From NCBI GenBank assembly GCA_021790335.1, contig JAJYEE010000006.1:29467-93466 (forward strand): a DNA stretch of 64,000 bases. Direction: 5' to 3'. The DNA is from Pseudomonadota bacterium. Lineage in GTDB: Bacteria > Pseudomonadota > Gammaproteobacteria > Acidiferrobacterales > UBA6901. This document shows positions 30,458 through 39,596 of the stretch, one piece after another. Made by a program: the position numbers and the translations under genes. Each line of letters opens with the position of its first letter. Position 1 is the stretch's first letter. The notes under the pieces are model-generated. The model ran no database searches. It was not told where the DNA came from and was given only the letters and a program-made list of their open reading frames with translations.

Positions 30458-32548
30458 TTGAAAATAGTGAAAAAAACGTTCCAGTACGGCGATCATGCCG
30501 TCACTATCGAAACCGGCGAGATCGCCCGACAGGCCAGCGGCGCTGTCATGGCCAGCATGGGTGATACCGTCGTGCATGTGACCGCTGTCGGCATGAAGGA
30601 CAGCAAGCCGGGCCAGGACTTCTTTCCGCTGACTGTCGATTATCAGGAACGTACCTATGCGGCCGGTCGCATTCCAGGCGGATTTTTCAAGCGCGAAGGG
30701 CGCCCGTCGGAGAAGGAAATTCTCACGTCCCGCCTCATAGACCGTCCGATTCGCCCGCTGTTTCCGAAGGGTTTCACCAACGAGGTCCAGATAATCGCCA
30801 CTACGATGTCGATCGATCCGGATATCGATCCAGACGTCGTTGCCCTGATCGGGGCATCGGCAGCCCTGGCTCTGTCGGGAATGCCTTTCAAGGGGCCGGT
30901 GGGTGCGGCACGTGTCGGCTATCTCGACGGAAAGTACCTTCTGAACCCCGGCAACAAGCAGCTCGTGAATTCCCAGCTCAATCTGGTGGTAGCCGGAACC
31001 GAAGCGGCGGTGCTGATGGTCGAATCCGAAGCGACGGGTCTGACCGAGGAAGTCATGCTGGGCGCAGTGTTGTTCGGGCACGAGCAGTTGCGTGCGGCGA
31101 TCCGGGCGATTCGGCAGCTGGCAGAAGAAGCGGGGGTCAAACCGTGGAACTGGCAGCCGCCGGCCGAGAACACCGGCCTTGCCGAAAAGGTGGCAAAGCT
31201 GGCCGAGGTGGACATTGCGTCCGCCTATCAGATCCGTGAGAAGCTTGCGCGCCAGGACAAGATGAACGCAATTCGCGAACGCGTCCTGTCGGAGCTGACC
31301 AGCGCTGAGAGCACCCCCGACGAGATCGAGGCGGTCAAGAACGTCGTCAAGAAGCTCGAGAAGAAGGTGGTGCGCGGCCGCATCCTGGCGGGGGAACCAC
31401 GGATCGACGGAAGAGATACGCGTACCGTGCGACCGATTTCGATACGTACGGGCGTGCTGCCCCGCACCCACGGATCGGCCCTCTTCACGCGTGGCGAGAC
31501 GCAGGCGCTGGTCGTCACCACTCTTGGAACGGGACGCGATGCCCAGATCATCGACGCGCTCGAAGGCGAACGCAAGGAGCCGTTCCTGCTGCACTACAAT
31601 TTTCCGCCGTCCTGCACCGGAGAAACCGGCCGCGTCGGGAGTCCCAAGCGGCGCGAGATAGGGCATGGTCGCCTGGCGAAGCGAGCAATCGCAGCGGTGC
31701 TGCCAGATATGACCGACTTTCCCTATGTGCTGCGCGTGGTCTCCGAGATAACGGAGTCGAACGGATCAAGTTCCATGGCAACAGTTTGCGGGGCAACGTT
31801 GTCGCTGATGGATGCGGGTGTCAAGATCAAGGCTCCGGTTGCCGGTATCGCGATGGGGCTGATCAAGGAAGAGAACCGGTTTGCGGTCTTGACCGACATT
31901 CTGGGCGACGAGGATCATCTGGGCGACATGGATTTCAAGGTTGCCGGCACGGCTACAGGTGTCACCGCGCTGCAAATGGACATCAAGATCGAAGGGATCA
32001 ACAGCGAAATCATGGAAGTGGCGCTGAAACAGGCGAAAGAGGCACGGCTGCACGTGCTCAAGAACATGCATGACGCAATCCCGGCGCCGCGCGCGGAGAT
32101 GTCGGAATATGCGCCCAGGATCATCACCTTCAAGATCAATCCAGAGAAGATCCGCGATGTGATTGGCAAGGGTGGTTCAACCATACGTGCCCTGTGCGAG
32201 GAAACCGGCGCGACCATCGACATCGAGGACGATGGTACCGTGAAGATCGCGTCGGTCGACAATGCTGCCGGACAGGAGGCGCGGCGACGCATTGAGCAGA
32301 TCACCGCCGATGTCGAGGTTGGCAAGGTCTATCAGGGGAAGGTGGTGAAGCTGATGGATTTCGGTGCATTCGTCACCATTCTTCCCGGTCGTGACGGACT
32401 GGTGCACATTTCTCAGATCTCTCACGAGCGCGTTGAAAACGTCAGTGACAAGCTGAGCGAAGGCGAGAGCGTGCGTGTCAAGGTGCTGGAGATCGACAAG
32501 CAGGGTCGCATCCGCTTGAGCATGAAGGCGGTGGAAGAGCAGTCCTGA
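30458..32548 (+). CDS. pnp: Polyribonucleotide nucleotidyltransferase (PNPase)
   Basis: PNPase degrades RNA 3'-to-5' using phosphate and is part of the degradosome. The 696-residue protein has two RNase PH cores (about 10-140 and 320-545) with [20 protein letters not shown] and [20 protein letters not shown], then a KH domain ([20 protein letters not shown], near 560) and an S1 domain ([20 protein letters not shown], near 625). The start is TTG 30458 with GAGGATCCAGC upstream, giving [21 protein letters not shown]. coli pnp also uses TTG. A strong terminator follows. Confidence 0.96.
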   Translation: MKIVKKTFQYGDHAVTIETGEIARQASGAVMASMGDTVVHVTAVGMKDSKPGQDFFPLTVDYQERTYAAGRIPGGFFKREGRPSEKEILTSRLIDRPIRPLFPKGFTNEVQIIATTMSIDPDIDPDVVALIGASAALALSGMPFKGPVGAARVGYLDGKYLLNPGNKQLVNSQLNLVVAGTEAAVLMVESEATGLTEEVMLGAVLFGHEQLRAAIRAIRQLAEEAGVKPWNWQPPAENTGLAEKVAKLAEVDIASAYQIREKLARQDKMNAIRERVLSELTSAESTPDEIEAVKNVVKKLEKKVVRGRILAGEPRIDGRDTRTVRPISIRTGVLPRTHGSALFTRGETQALVVTTLGTGRDAQIIDALEGERKEPFLLHYNFPPSCTGETGRVGSPKRREIGHGRLAKRAIAAVLPDMTDFPYVLRVVSEITESNGSSSMATVCGATLSLMDAGVKIKAPVAGIAMGLIKEENRFAVLTDILGDEDHLGDMDFKVAGTATGVTALQMDIKIEGINSEIMEVALKQAKEARLHVLKNMHDAIPAPRAEMSEYAPRIITFKINPEKIRDVIGKGGSTIRALCEETGATIDIEDDGTVKIASVDNAAGQEARRRIEQITADVEVGKVYQGKVVKLMDFGAFVTILPGRDGLVHISQISHERVENVSDKLSEGESVRVKVLEIDKQGRIRLSMKAVEEQS

Positions 32549-32576
32549 GAGGAAGAATGCCGGATGGAGTGGCGGG

Positions 32577-32603
32577 AAAAGGGGGCTGACGCCCCCTTTT
32601 TTT
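32577..32603 (+). terminator. Rho-independent terminator of the rimP-pnp operon
   Basis: A perfect 6-bp GGGGGC/GCCCCC stem with loop TGAC (32581-32596) is flanked by AAAA and seven Ts. It lies 28 bp after the pnp stop. The A/T flanks allow limited bidirectional use for the converging yheT transcript. Confidence 0.9.
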
Positions 32604-32645
32604 GTTGCATGCCTGTCTGACGCTGCGTGGCCGCCCGCGCCAGGG

Positions 32646-33716
32646 TCAAGAACTGGCGGATCGGCTATTGACCATGCCCACTGCAGGCGCGGCTTGGTGG
32701 CGCGTAGCGGGGTCAAGCTGCTGCGCGAGAAAGTCCGGGATGCGATCCTCCAGCCAGAAGTGCGGCCGCCACGGCCAGCTGCCGGTGATAAATCCGACAT
32801 GACCTCCCCGTACAAAGACTTCCAGAATCACCTGCGCGGAAAGTTCGCGCGCAGCCGGGATGGCAGCGCACGAAAGGAATGGGTCGTCGGCCGCGTGCAC
32901 CACCAGTGTGGGAATGGCGATATGCCGCAGGTAGGGGCGCGAGCTCGAGCTGGAATAATAGTGTTCCGCGTCTCTGAAGCCATGCAGCGGAGCAGTGACC
33001 GCATCATCGAATTCCTGAAAGGTGCGCGCGGCGGCCGTGTCGGCGGCTCGGAACGGCGGCGTCATTCCGTGGAACTTGTGTCGCAAAGAACGCTTGAGGC
33101 TCGTCAGCAGATAGCGCCGGTATAGGCGCGAAAATCCGAGATTCAGCTGCTGTGCTGAATCCCGTAGCACGAAGGGCACCGACACAGCCGCCGCCGCATA
33201 CAGTGCTGCAGTGGTACCGGATTCGCCCAGCCACTTCAACAGCACGTTGCCTCCAAGCGAGTACCCGATTGCGGCCAGTGGTGTGCAAGGGTCGCGTCCC
33301 CGCAGGGTCTTGACCAGGAATTCCAGATCACCGGTGTCGCCGGCGTGGTATCCACGTGCGAGCCGGTTGGGTTTCCCGCTGCAGCCGCGGAAGTGCATGA
33401 CTACCGGACGCATGCCGCGCTGTTGCAGCGCGGCGAACATTCCGCGTGCGTAGTGCGACCTGAAGCTGCCTTCGAGTCCGTGCAGGATTATGACAATGGA
33501 TTTTCCCTGGCCGATGCCCCAGTCAAGGTCGATGAAGTCACCGTCGGGAAGTTCGAGCCGCTCGCGCCGCGGATGAATTTTCGGACGCAGTCGCAACAGC
33601 GGCGCCCATAGTGTCTGGGCATGCGGCCCGCGGCACCACCATGCGGCCTCGAATCCGCTTTGCCGGCCGGAATCGCCATCAGGATTCGCCCTGCAGCTGT
33701 TTGACGATTTCTTCAT
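32646..33716 (-). CDS. yheT: YheT-family alpha/beta hydrolase
   Basis: The 356-residue protein resembles E. coli YheT, an alpha/beta hydrolase of unsettled substrate. [13 protein letters not shown] near residue 30, the oxyanion region [16 protein letters not shown], the nucleophile motif GYSLGG (about residue 150), the aspartate in HAADDPF and the histidine in GGHVGF form a full catalytic triad. Its start at 33716 lies 38 bp inside the end of acs, in another frame, so the two genes are probably coupled. No signal peptide is seen. Confidence 0.85.
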   Translation of the reverse strand: MKKSSNSCRANPDGDSGRQSGFEAAWWCRGPHAQTLWAPLLRLRPKIHPRRERLELPDGDFIDLDWGIGQGKSIVIILHGLEGSFRSHYARGMFAALQQRGMRPVVMHFRGCSGKPNRLARGYHAGDTGDLEFLVKTLRGRDPCTPLAAIGYSLGGNVLLKWLGESGTTAALYAAAAVSVPFVLRDSAQQLNLGFSRLYRRYLLTSLKRSLRHKFHGMTPPFRAADTAAARTFQEFDDAVTAPLHGFRDAEHYYSSSSSRPYLRHIAIPTLVVHAADDPFLSCAAIPAARELSAQVILEVFVRGGHVGFITGSWPWRPHFWLEDRIPDFLAQQLDPATRHQAAPAVGMVNSRSASS

Positions 33717-35694
33717 TTTCCAGGGTGGAAGTGTCCTGAGTGATGGGTACGCCGCGCGCTATGTCGCGCAGCAGCCGGCGCATGATCTTGCCGGAGCGCG
33801 TCTTGGGCAGGCTGTCCGCATAGCGGATGTGCTCGGGTTTGGCGATCGGACCGATCTGCTGTGCCACCCAGGCCCGCAGTTCGCTGCTCAATTCCCCGGC
33901 AGCGTCCGGCGTGGGACGTGCTCCGCGCGGTACGACGAAGGCAAAAATCGTCTCACCCTTGGTCTCGTCCGGTTTGCCGACCACTGCGGCTTCGGCAACG
34001 CGCGGATGTGCGGCGAGTGCCGACTCGATTTCCATGGTGCCCAGCCGGTGGCCGGAGACCTTGAGTACGTCGTCGGAGCGCCCGAGGATCCAGAAATAGC
34101 CGTCGCGGTCACGGTGTGCCGTATCGCCGGCAATGTAGCAATGGTCGCCGAACTTTCCCCAGTAGGTATCGCGGTAGCGTTTGTCGTTACCCCATACGGC
34201 ACGCAGCATCGATGGCCAGGGTTTGCGGATCACGAGTTCTCCGCCGTGGCCGGGGTCGGTGATGCTATTGCCTTCTGCATCGACGATATCAGCATCTATC
34301 CCGGGCAGAGGCAGGGTACACGATCCGGGTTTGGTGGTGATCGCCCCGGGAACCGGTGCGATCATGATGGCGCCGGTTTCCGTCTGCCACCAGGTGTCGA
34401 CGATGGGGCAGCGTTCGTGGCCGATGACGCGGTGGAACCACATCCAGGCCTCCGGGTTGATCGGTTCGCCGACTGTTCCGAGCAGCCGGAGTGAAGCCAG
34501 ATCATAGCGGGCCGCAAACGACTCGCCGAACTTCATGAGGGAGCGTATTGCCGTCGGCGCAGTGTAAAAGATAGTGACTCGATGGCGTGCGCAGTTGCTC
34601 CAGAAACGCCCGGCATCGGGCACCGTGGGTGTGCCTTCGTATATGAGCACGGTGGCACCGCTGGCAAGCGGTCCGTAGGCGATATAGCTGTGCCCCGTGA
34701 CCCAGCCGATGTCCGCGGTGCACCAGAATATGTCCGAATCGCGGATGTCGAAGACCCACTTCATGGTCGCCGCGACCACCGCCAGATATCCTGCACTGGA
34801 ATGCTGTATGCCCTTCGGTTTGCCGGTGGAGCCGGAGGTATAGAGCAGGAACAGCGGATGTTCGCTGTCCACCCACACCGGCTCGCATTGATCTGCAAGA
34901 TTCGCCTCGGCCTCGTCCCACCACAGATCGCGGCCGGGCCGCATGCTGATCGGGTTGCCGGTCCGCCGCAGGACGATCACCGTCTCGACGCTCTTGCATC
35001 CCTCGGAAAGCGCCACATCGCACGCGGCCTTCAGTTCGATGACCTTTCCGCCGCGATGGCCGCCGTCGGCGGTGACGACCGCGCGTGCGCTTGCGTCTTC
35101 GATGCGGTTGCGCAGAGACCCGGACGAGAATCCGCCGAATACAACCGAATGTATGGCCCCGATGCGGGCGCAGGCCAGCATGGCGACCACGGCTTCGGGC
35201 ACCATCGGCATGTAAATGACGACCCGGTCACCGAGGCCGATCCCGCGTGCTTTCAGCGCATTGGCGAAGCGGCAGACTTGCCTGTGCAACTCGGCGTAGC
35301 TGATGTGGCGGACATCGCCGGGCTCGCCCTCGAACAGAATTGCCGTCTTCTCGGCGTTTCCCGCAAGATGGCGGTCGAGGCAGTTGTACGAGACGTTGAG
35401 CAGACCGCCACCGAACCAGGTGTAATAGGGTGCGCGGGAATCGTCGAACGCCGTGGTAAAGGGTTTGTGCCAGTGCAGTTCAGCACGCGCAAGGCCTGCC
35501 CAGAACGCGACCGGGTCGCGATCCGCGGCATCCCGCAGGGCCTGATACTCCGCCAGGGATCTGACGCGTGCCCCGGAGCTGAAGCCCGCCGGTGGCTGGA
35601 AGCGGCGATCTTCGGTCAGGATGGAGTCGATATTTTCGTCGGGCGCGGCCTGGCGACCTTCCATGTCCCCTGTAGTTCCCCCGGGGCCGGCCAT
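33679..35694 (-). CDS. acs: Acetyl-CoA synthetase (acetate--CoA ligase)
   Basis: Acs activates acetate to acetyl-CoA through acetyl-AMP. The 671-residue protein has the P-loop [11 protein letters not shown] near residue 290, the substrate-pocket tryptophan in [24 protein letters not shown] at the hinge, and the acetylation-site lysine in [13 protein letters not shown] near 637. Length and the [12 protein letters not shown] opening fit acetate rather than long-chain ligases, but propionate use cannot be excluded. The start may be ATG 35694 or ATG 35664 (MEGRQ); neither has a clear binding site. It is transcribed with yheT; citrate synthase lies 10 kb away. Confidence 0.93.
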   Translation of the reverse strand: MAGPGGTTGDMEGRQAAPDENIDSILTEDRRFQPPAGFSSGARVRSLAEYQALRDAADRDPVAFWAGLARAELHWHKPFTTAFDDSRAPYYTWFGGGLLNVSYNCLDRHLAGNAEKTAILFEGEPGDVRHISYAELHRQVCRFANALKARGIGLGDRVVIYMPMVPEAVVAMLACARIGAIHSVVFGGFSSGSLRNRIEDASARAVVTADGGHRGGKVIELKAACDVALSEGCKSVETVIVLRRTGNPISMRPGRDLWWDEAEANLADQCEPVWVDSEHPLFLLYTSGSTGKPKGIQHSSAGYLAVVAATMKWVFDIRDSDIFWCTADIGWVTGHSYIAYGPLASGATVLIYEGTPTVPDAGRFWSNCARHRVTIFYTAPTAIRSLMKFGESFAARYDLASLRLLGTVGEPINPEAWMWFHRVIGHERCPIVDTWWQTETGAIMIAPVPGAITTKPGSCTLPLPGIDADIVDAEGNSITDPGHGGELVIRKPWPSMLRAVWGNDKRYRDTYWGKFGDHCYIAGDTAHRDRDGYFWILGRSDDVLKVSGHRLGTMEIESALAAHPRVAEAAVVGKPDETKGETIFAFVVPRGARPTPDAAGELSSELRAWVAQQIGPIAKPEHIRYADSLPKTRSGKIMRRLLRDIARGVPITQDTSTLENEEIVKQLQGES

Positions 35695-35730
35695 TTCCGG
35701 CCTACCCGCTTGTCCGGCGCATGAGCCGGC

Positions 35731-36171
35731 TCATGCCCATAGCTTCTGCCACCAGCGCCGGCGGTTGCCCGGCAGCGGTCTGTGATCCGTCAGCTCCTGA
35801 GGTGGAATGCGGCTCATGACCCAGCCGGGAAGGGGAGGGTTGTCGCTGTAGCCGCAGGAAACCCCGAGATTGTTGGGGTCGAAGATCTTGATAAGCCGCG
35901 GCTCGGTCTTGCTGTCGGTGTAGACGATGCCGCAGTAGTCCTCGCGGTGCTCGGTGTGCAGCAGGCTGTCGATTTCACGGATGAACATGAGTACCTGCTC
36001 GGAACTGCTCGGCTGGGTCGGCACGGATTCGCTGACCGCATACAGGTACCAGCCGGCGGAGGCGTGTTGTCGCACGACTTCCCAGAACACATCGAGCTGG
36101 GCCCAGCTGAGCAGACTCGTGAAATAGCCGCGAAATGCCGTGTGGAAAGATTCTTCCGAAGCCGCCTGCAT
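35731..36171 (-). CDS. Conserved hypothetical protein, 146 residues
   Basis: I do not recognise this protein's family. It is soluble, with no signal peptide or membrane segment. The first half is helical with aromatic residues (FRGYFTSLLSWAQLDVFWEV) and the second contains YCGIVYTDSKTEPRLIKIFD, suggesting a small alpha/beta fold. The C terminus is basic and Trp rich (RRRWWQKLWA). GAGGAAATC precedes ATG 36171 and a good promoter lies upstream, so the gene is probably real. It ends 36 bp from acs and may be read into it. Confidence 0.75.
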   Translation of the reverse strand: MQAASEESFHTAFRGYFTSLLSWAQLDVFWEVVRQHASAGWYLYAVSESVPTQPSSSEQVLMFIREIDSLLHTEHREDYCGIVYTDSKTEPRLIKIFDPNNLGVSCGYSDNPPLPGWVMSRIPPQELTDHRPLPGNRRRWWQKLWA

Positions 36172-36225
36172 GATTTCCTCTTCCGTGCTTACGCGATGTC
36201 CGGATCGTTGTTTCTACCCGATCAA

Positions 36226-36254
36226 ACTATATCCGAATGCACCATACATCTCAA
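36226..36254 (-). promoter_or_regulatory. Sigma70-type promoter upstream of the 146-residue protein gene
   Basis: On the minus strand TTGAGA (36254-36249) and TATAGT (36231-36226) are separated by 17 bp. Transcription would start near 36218, about 47 bases before the ATG at 36171. Both boxes match consensus well for such GC-rich DNA. Confidence 0.6.
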
Positions 36255-36348
36255 AGGGGGCCGGCCGTGTCTCTCCTGCGAGCGGAGATTTTCGGGCGTG
36301 CCGGTCCCGGCAGTGAACCCAGGCCAGGGATTCAGGAAAGGCCGTGCC

Positions 36349-37167
36349 TCAATGGCTTGCGGCTGGGGCCCGGGTTTCCGGTTCGGTGCGGTGGCCGGGC
36401 GGCTTTCCTGGCGCCGGCCGAGGTTTGCTGGTAGCGGCCGCGGATCTGGCAAGTTGCGCGGCCAGCGCGCTGTAGCGCGGAGCAAGTATGATTTCGATGC
36501 GTCGGTTGCGGCTGCGCCCACCCACTGTCTTGTTGCTTGCCACGGGGTGATACTGCCCCATGCCAACCGCCTCCATCATCGCAGGGTTGACACCCGCAGA
36601 GTCCTGCAAGAAGCGCACTACGTTGGTTGCGCGCGCCGTCGAAAGCTCCCAATTCGTGGGGTAGCGATTCCTCAGCCTGGGTCCCGGCGGAACATTGTCG
36701 GTGAAACCCTCGATCCGGATGGTCTTGTCATGCGTCTTCGCGAGTACCGCACCCACACGTGCAAGCACTTTTTTCCCCTGACTGCTGATCCTGGCCTTTC
36801 CCGAGGGAAACAGGATCCGGTTCACGATATTCACCGACAGACGGTCAGCAAGCTGCGTGATCTTGATCTGGCCCTGGGCCACTTCGCTTTGCAGGCTGTG
36901 AATCATTTCGTTGCGAGTGTTGCGGACTTTGGCTATCTCGACCTGCTTCTGTTTAGATAACTCCGCGATCTCCTTGCTCATGCGCTTGCCGAGATAGATC
37001 ACCTCCTGCTTGAGACGCTGGTTCTCGAGCGACAGCTCCCGTGCCTGGTCCCGGTAGTTTGCATTTTCCCGGCGCAGCTGTCCGCCATAACCCCAGTACA
37101 GGTAGGCGGCGGCACCGGCCGTAATGAGCCCGAAAACAAACAGGATCCGGGAGAGATTGTTCCACAT
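36349..37167 (-). CDS. OmpA/MotB-family peptidoglycan-binding protein with coiled coil
   Basis: The 272-residue protein has one N-terminal membrane anchor (ILFVFGLITAGAAAYLYWGY, about 7-26), a long coiled coil (about 30-100), then an OmpA-like domain with RILFPSGKARIS, GFTDNVPPG, NWELSTARATNVVRFLQ and GRSRNRRIEIIL. This is the layout of MotB-like or cell-wall anchoring proteins, but no motA partner or stator aspartate is evident. The tail after about residue 235 is Pro/Arg/Ala rich. ATG 37167 follows AGGGGTGACAATCCG; a start at 37224 is rejected. Its exact partner is unknown. Confidence 0.85.
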   Translation of the reverse strand: MWNNLSRILFVFGLITAGAAAYLYWGYGGQLRRENANYRDQARELSLENQRLKQEVIYLGKRMSKEIAELSKQKQVEIAKVRNTRNEMIHSLQSEVAQGQIKITQLADRLSVNIVNRILFPSGKARISSQGKKVLARVGAVLAKTHDKTIRIEGFTDNVPPGPRLRNRYPTNWELSTARATNVVRFLQDSAGVNPAMMEAVGMGQYHPVASNKTVGGRSRNRRIEIILAPRYSALAAQLARSAAATSKPRPAPGKPPGHRTEPETRAPAASH

Positions 37168-37334
37168 CGGATTGTCACCCCTGACGAACGCGCCGGACGG
37201 CGCTGGCAGGCCGAAGCATACCAAGCCTTCCGCCGCCTCGCCTAGAGCGGATCACGGACAAACGGGCATGATGTTTCACTTACCGATTTTGGTTTATGCT
37301 GGTTCTGGGCATCACGGTTTTGGCGGAAGGTGGC

Positions 37335-38282
37335 ATGTCTGGGACGGCCAATAATGGAGATTTGGTGCTTGCCCTCGGGGGTGGCGGTGCCCGTGGGCTG
37401 GCCCATATCGGCGTGCTCCAGGTACTCGCTGAGCAGGGCATACGTGTGCGTGCGATTGCCGGCACCAGTGTAGGAGCGGAGATCGGTGCCTTTGTCGCCA
37501 GCGGCATGTCTCTTTCCGATATGGCCGCTCTGGCGACCTCGTTCGACTGGAAGCGGACACTGCAGCTGTTCCTGCCGGATCTGCCGGCGGGAGGTCTGGT
37601 ATCCGGCAGAAATGTCATGAACTTTCTGAACGAGACGATCGGCGATGGATTGATCGAGAACCTTGTGCTTGGGTATGTGGCCTTGGCCACGGATCTCGAG
37701 ACCGGCGAGCAGGTCGTTCTGGACCGGGGCCCGCTGGTTGATGCGGTGCGGGCTAGCATCTCGATGCCGGCGGTGTTCGCGCCACATCGGTTCGACGGCC
37801 GGTACTTCGTCGACGGTGGTGTCGTCAATCCGGTGCCGTTTGATGTGGCGCGTGAACGCTTTGGCGGACCGGTACTGGCTGTGGCGGTGCACTCCGGAGC
37901 GCGCGGCTTCGCCAGACATGACATGCCCCCGGCACGTTCGCCCGCCTGGGCCGAGAACATCCGCCAGCTGCTGCAGCAACCGTGGATTAAGCCGGCAGAG
38001 GGTCTTCGGCAGTGGCTCGAAGAGCAGTTACAAAATCACGATAACGGGTATCAGGTAGCCCCCGTCTGGCGTGCGCGCCGTGTTCTGGATCAGGTGCTGG
38101 CCATCTCCCAGGCGCAAACTGTGCGCCTGCGGGGTGAACTGGCGGCACCCGACGTCATGCTGACGCCGGACGTGGACAGCATCGATTCATTCGAGTTTTA
38201 CCGGGGAGCGGAAGCGCTGGCTGCGGGTCGTGCGGCGGCTGAGGAGGCCCTTCCTGTCATCATGAACTGCGTGGGGCGCTAG
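37335..38282 (+). CDS. Patatin-like phospholipase (RssA-type)
   Basis: The 315-residue protein has the complete patatin catalytic set: oxyanion loop GGGGARG near residue 15, nucleophile GTSVG near residue 45, and the dyad aspartate in VDGG near residue 160. Such bacterial proteins hydrolyse phospholipid acyl chains, and RssA-type members are cytoplasmic with unclear roles. No signal peptide is seen. ATG 37335 follows CGGAAGGTGGC; the earlier start at 37296 is rejected. It is divergent from the OmpA-like gene, with about 170 bp between them. Confidence 0.85.
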   Translation: MSGTANNGDLVLALGGGGARGLAHIGVLQVLAEQGIRVRAIAGTSVGAEIGAFVASGMSLSDMAALATSFDWKRTLQLFLPDLPAGGLVSGRNVMNFLNETIGDGLIENLVLGYVALATDLETGEQVVLDRGPLVDAVRASISMPAVFAPHRFDGRYFVDGGVVNPVPFDVARERFGGPVLAVAVHSGARGFARHDMPPARSPAWAENIRQLLQQPWIKPAEGLRQWLEEQLQNHDNGYQVAPVWRARRVLDQVLAISQAQTVRLRGELAAPDVMLTPDVDSIDSFEFYRGAEALAAGRAAAEEALPVIMNCVGR

Positions 38283-38292
38283 CCCCCTTTTT
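38273..38292 (+). terminator. Terminator overlapping the patatin gene stop
   Basis: GGGGC/GCCCC with loop GCTA spans 38273-38286 and is followed by C and five Ts. The hairpin includes the TAG stop codon at 38280-38282, so the end of the gene itself encodes the terminator. Confidence 0.7.
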
Positions 38293-38651
38293 CAGTCAAG
38301 GCCGCGAGCAGCGTGCATATGAGCTGGAACGCAACTGCAAGGTTGTCCGGGATCGGGCCGGACAGGAAACGCGTGGCTCGCGCTTCGGAAGCACAGCGGC
38401 TGGAGCGGGTCGCTTTCGGAAAGGCGGTTGCCGCTTCGATTCGAGGCTGAGGCGTGTCCGCCCAATGATCGCTCCGTCGCCGGTCGGGCTGCGAAAGGGC
38501 GAATGCCCGCCCTGCGAGAGATCGAATCGGTCGGTCCGGCAGTCCGGCGATGCAGTAACGATGGGGCGGCTTCCTGGCGGGACGAAGGTGTTCCTTTTGC
38601 GGAGCAGGTTTTTCCGACCAGCGCCCACAACCCGGCCTTGACCGGAGGCGT

Positions 38652-38810
38652 GTGGCAGGCTAGGCGAATCACCGCGCACAAGCCAGGTGGCGTGTCGCCC
38701 TGCAAGATCACATCGCCGCTGCGCGCACGGGCGATGGTACGGGCGATATTGAGGCCGAGCCTCGTACCCATCCGGTCGCGTCCCCGTGCCGCCGTAGACG
38801 TGCGGTAGCC
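38652..38810 (-). pseudogene. C-terminal fragment of a sensor histidine kinase
   Basis: On the minus strand the frame reads YRTSTAARGRDRMGTRLGLN and then IARTIARARSGDVILQGDTP, ending CAVIRLACH. This is the F/G2 box end of a HATPase_c domain (normally GTGLGL; here the second Gly is Arg). The H box, N box and sensor domains are missing, and the frame runs on past the usual end without a stop. It abuts the response regulator fragment, so the two look like the ends of a lost regulator-kinase operon. Confidence 0.7.
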
Positions 38811-38891
38811 TTACCCATCGAAATATTCCTTGAGCAGACCGCGGATGCTGTTGTCGTCGTCCACAATCAGGATGTGTGCGGGTGTAGTCAT
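38811..38891 (-). pseudogene. N-terminal fragment of a response regulator
   Basis: ATG 38891 opens a 26-codon frame with HILIVDDDNSIRGLLKEYF, the start of a receiver domain with its acidic DDD cluster, and stops at TAA 38811. The phosphoacceptor aspartate and the DNA-binding domain are absent. The kinase fragment begins immediately after. An internal deletion that removed most of both genes explains this best. Confidence 0.75.
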
Positions 38892-38951
38892 GAAACTGGC
38901 TCGCTCGCAGACGCTTATCCTAGCTCAGGCGCGCGTGCTGCCGCCGGGTAC

Positions 38952-38998
38952 TCACAATTCCTTACAATTTTCCGGGTGGCGCTTACATTCCGATTACA
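38952..38998 (-). promoter_or_regulatory. Phased TGTAA boxes upstream of the lost two-component operon
   Basis: On the minus strand TGTAA occurs at 38998-38994, 38987-38983 and 38966-38962, and TGTGA at 38956-38952. The spacings are 11, 21 and 10 bp, so all lie on one face of the helix. Tandem boxes with 10-11 bp phasing are typical of OmpR/PhoB-family regulators. They sit about 60-105 bp before the truncated regulator gene and would fit its former autoregulatory operator. Confidence 0.5.
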
Positions 38999-39067
38999 AT
39001 CCATTGATGTAATGCATGTCATCTGCTGCTATGGACTGGCGTAGCGGCAGACCCATCCAAACCAAAG

Positions 39068-39300
39068 GTGAACCGCGAAAACAAGATACCATTGATTGCC
39101 GCGGTAGCGGCTACCCTGAGCATTTCGGCCCCCCGATATTTGCCGCCCCGACATCTACGTCGACGAACGATCATTCCTCGACGGTCGTGTCCATGCAGCA
39201 CAGATCCTTGTCGTGCAGTGTCCTTGAAGACAGCTCCACCAATAACGGCTCGAGCAGTGATCACGGAAATCAGTCCCGGAGCAGTGACGACAGCGAATAA
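39068..39300 (+). pseudogene. Possible small exported protein, apparently frameshifted
   Basis: GTG 39068 opens a frame starting NRENKIPLIAAVAATLSISA, which looks like a signal peptide. Downstream, another frame reads DIYVDERSFLDGRVHAAQIL before a TGA, and the third frame gives a Ser/Asp-rich tail ending at 39300. One or two frameshifts could join them. It is divergent from the phased TGTAA boxes and might have been a target of the lost system. No family is recognised and the binding site is poor. Confidence 0.25.
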
Positions 39301-39596
39301 ATCGTTGCGCGGCAGGGCAGGCAGCGTCGACGTCTGCCTTGCCGCATTCTGCGCCGAGCCGCAATGTGGTTGGATGGTGTCTATGGAAGACGGATACGAT
39401 GGCCGGTGTCCATCCGGGTAGCAGCATGGTGAGCCTGAAAACCGGCAGCCTTCCGCACCGATGGCAGTTTAAGAGCATGCGGTCAGACGATCAGGGGTAC
39501 TCCCGGCGGTTGCCGCAGCCGATTAGCAGCTTGTCCGAATCTGCCGCAGATCATTTGCTGGTTGCACGGTAGATATGCATGCCGGGGTGGTCGCTG
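39301..39596. other. Intergenic stretch, no feature seen
   Basis: About 300 bp separate the doubtful exported-protein frame from the end of the GGDEF-EAL gene. I see no convincing gene, hairpin or promoter here. Confidence 0.5.
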
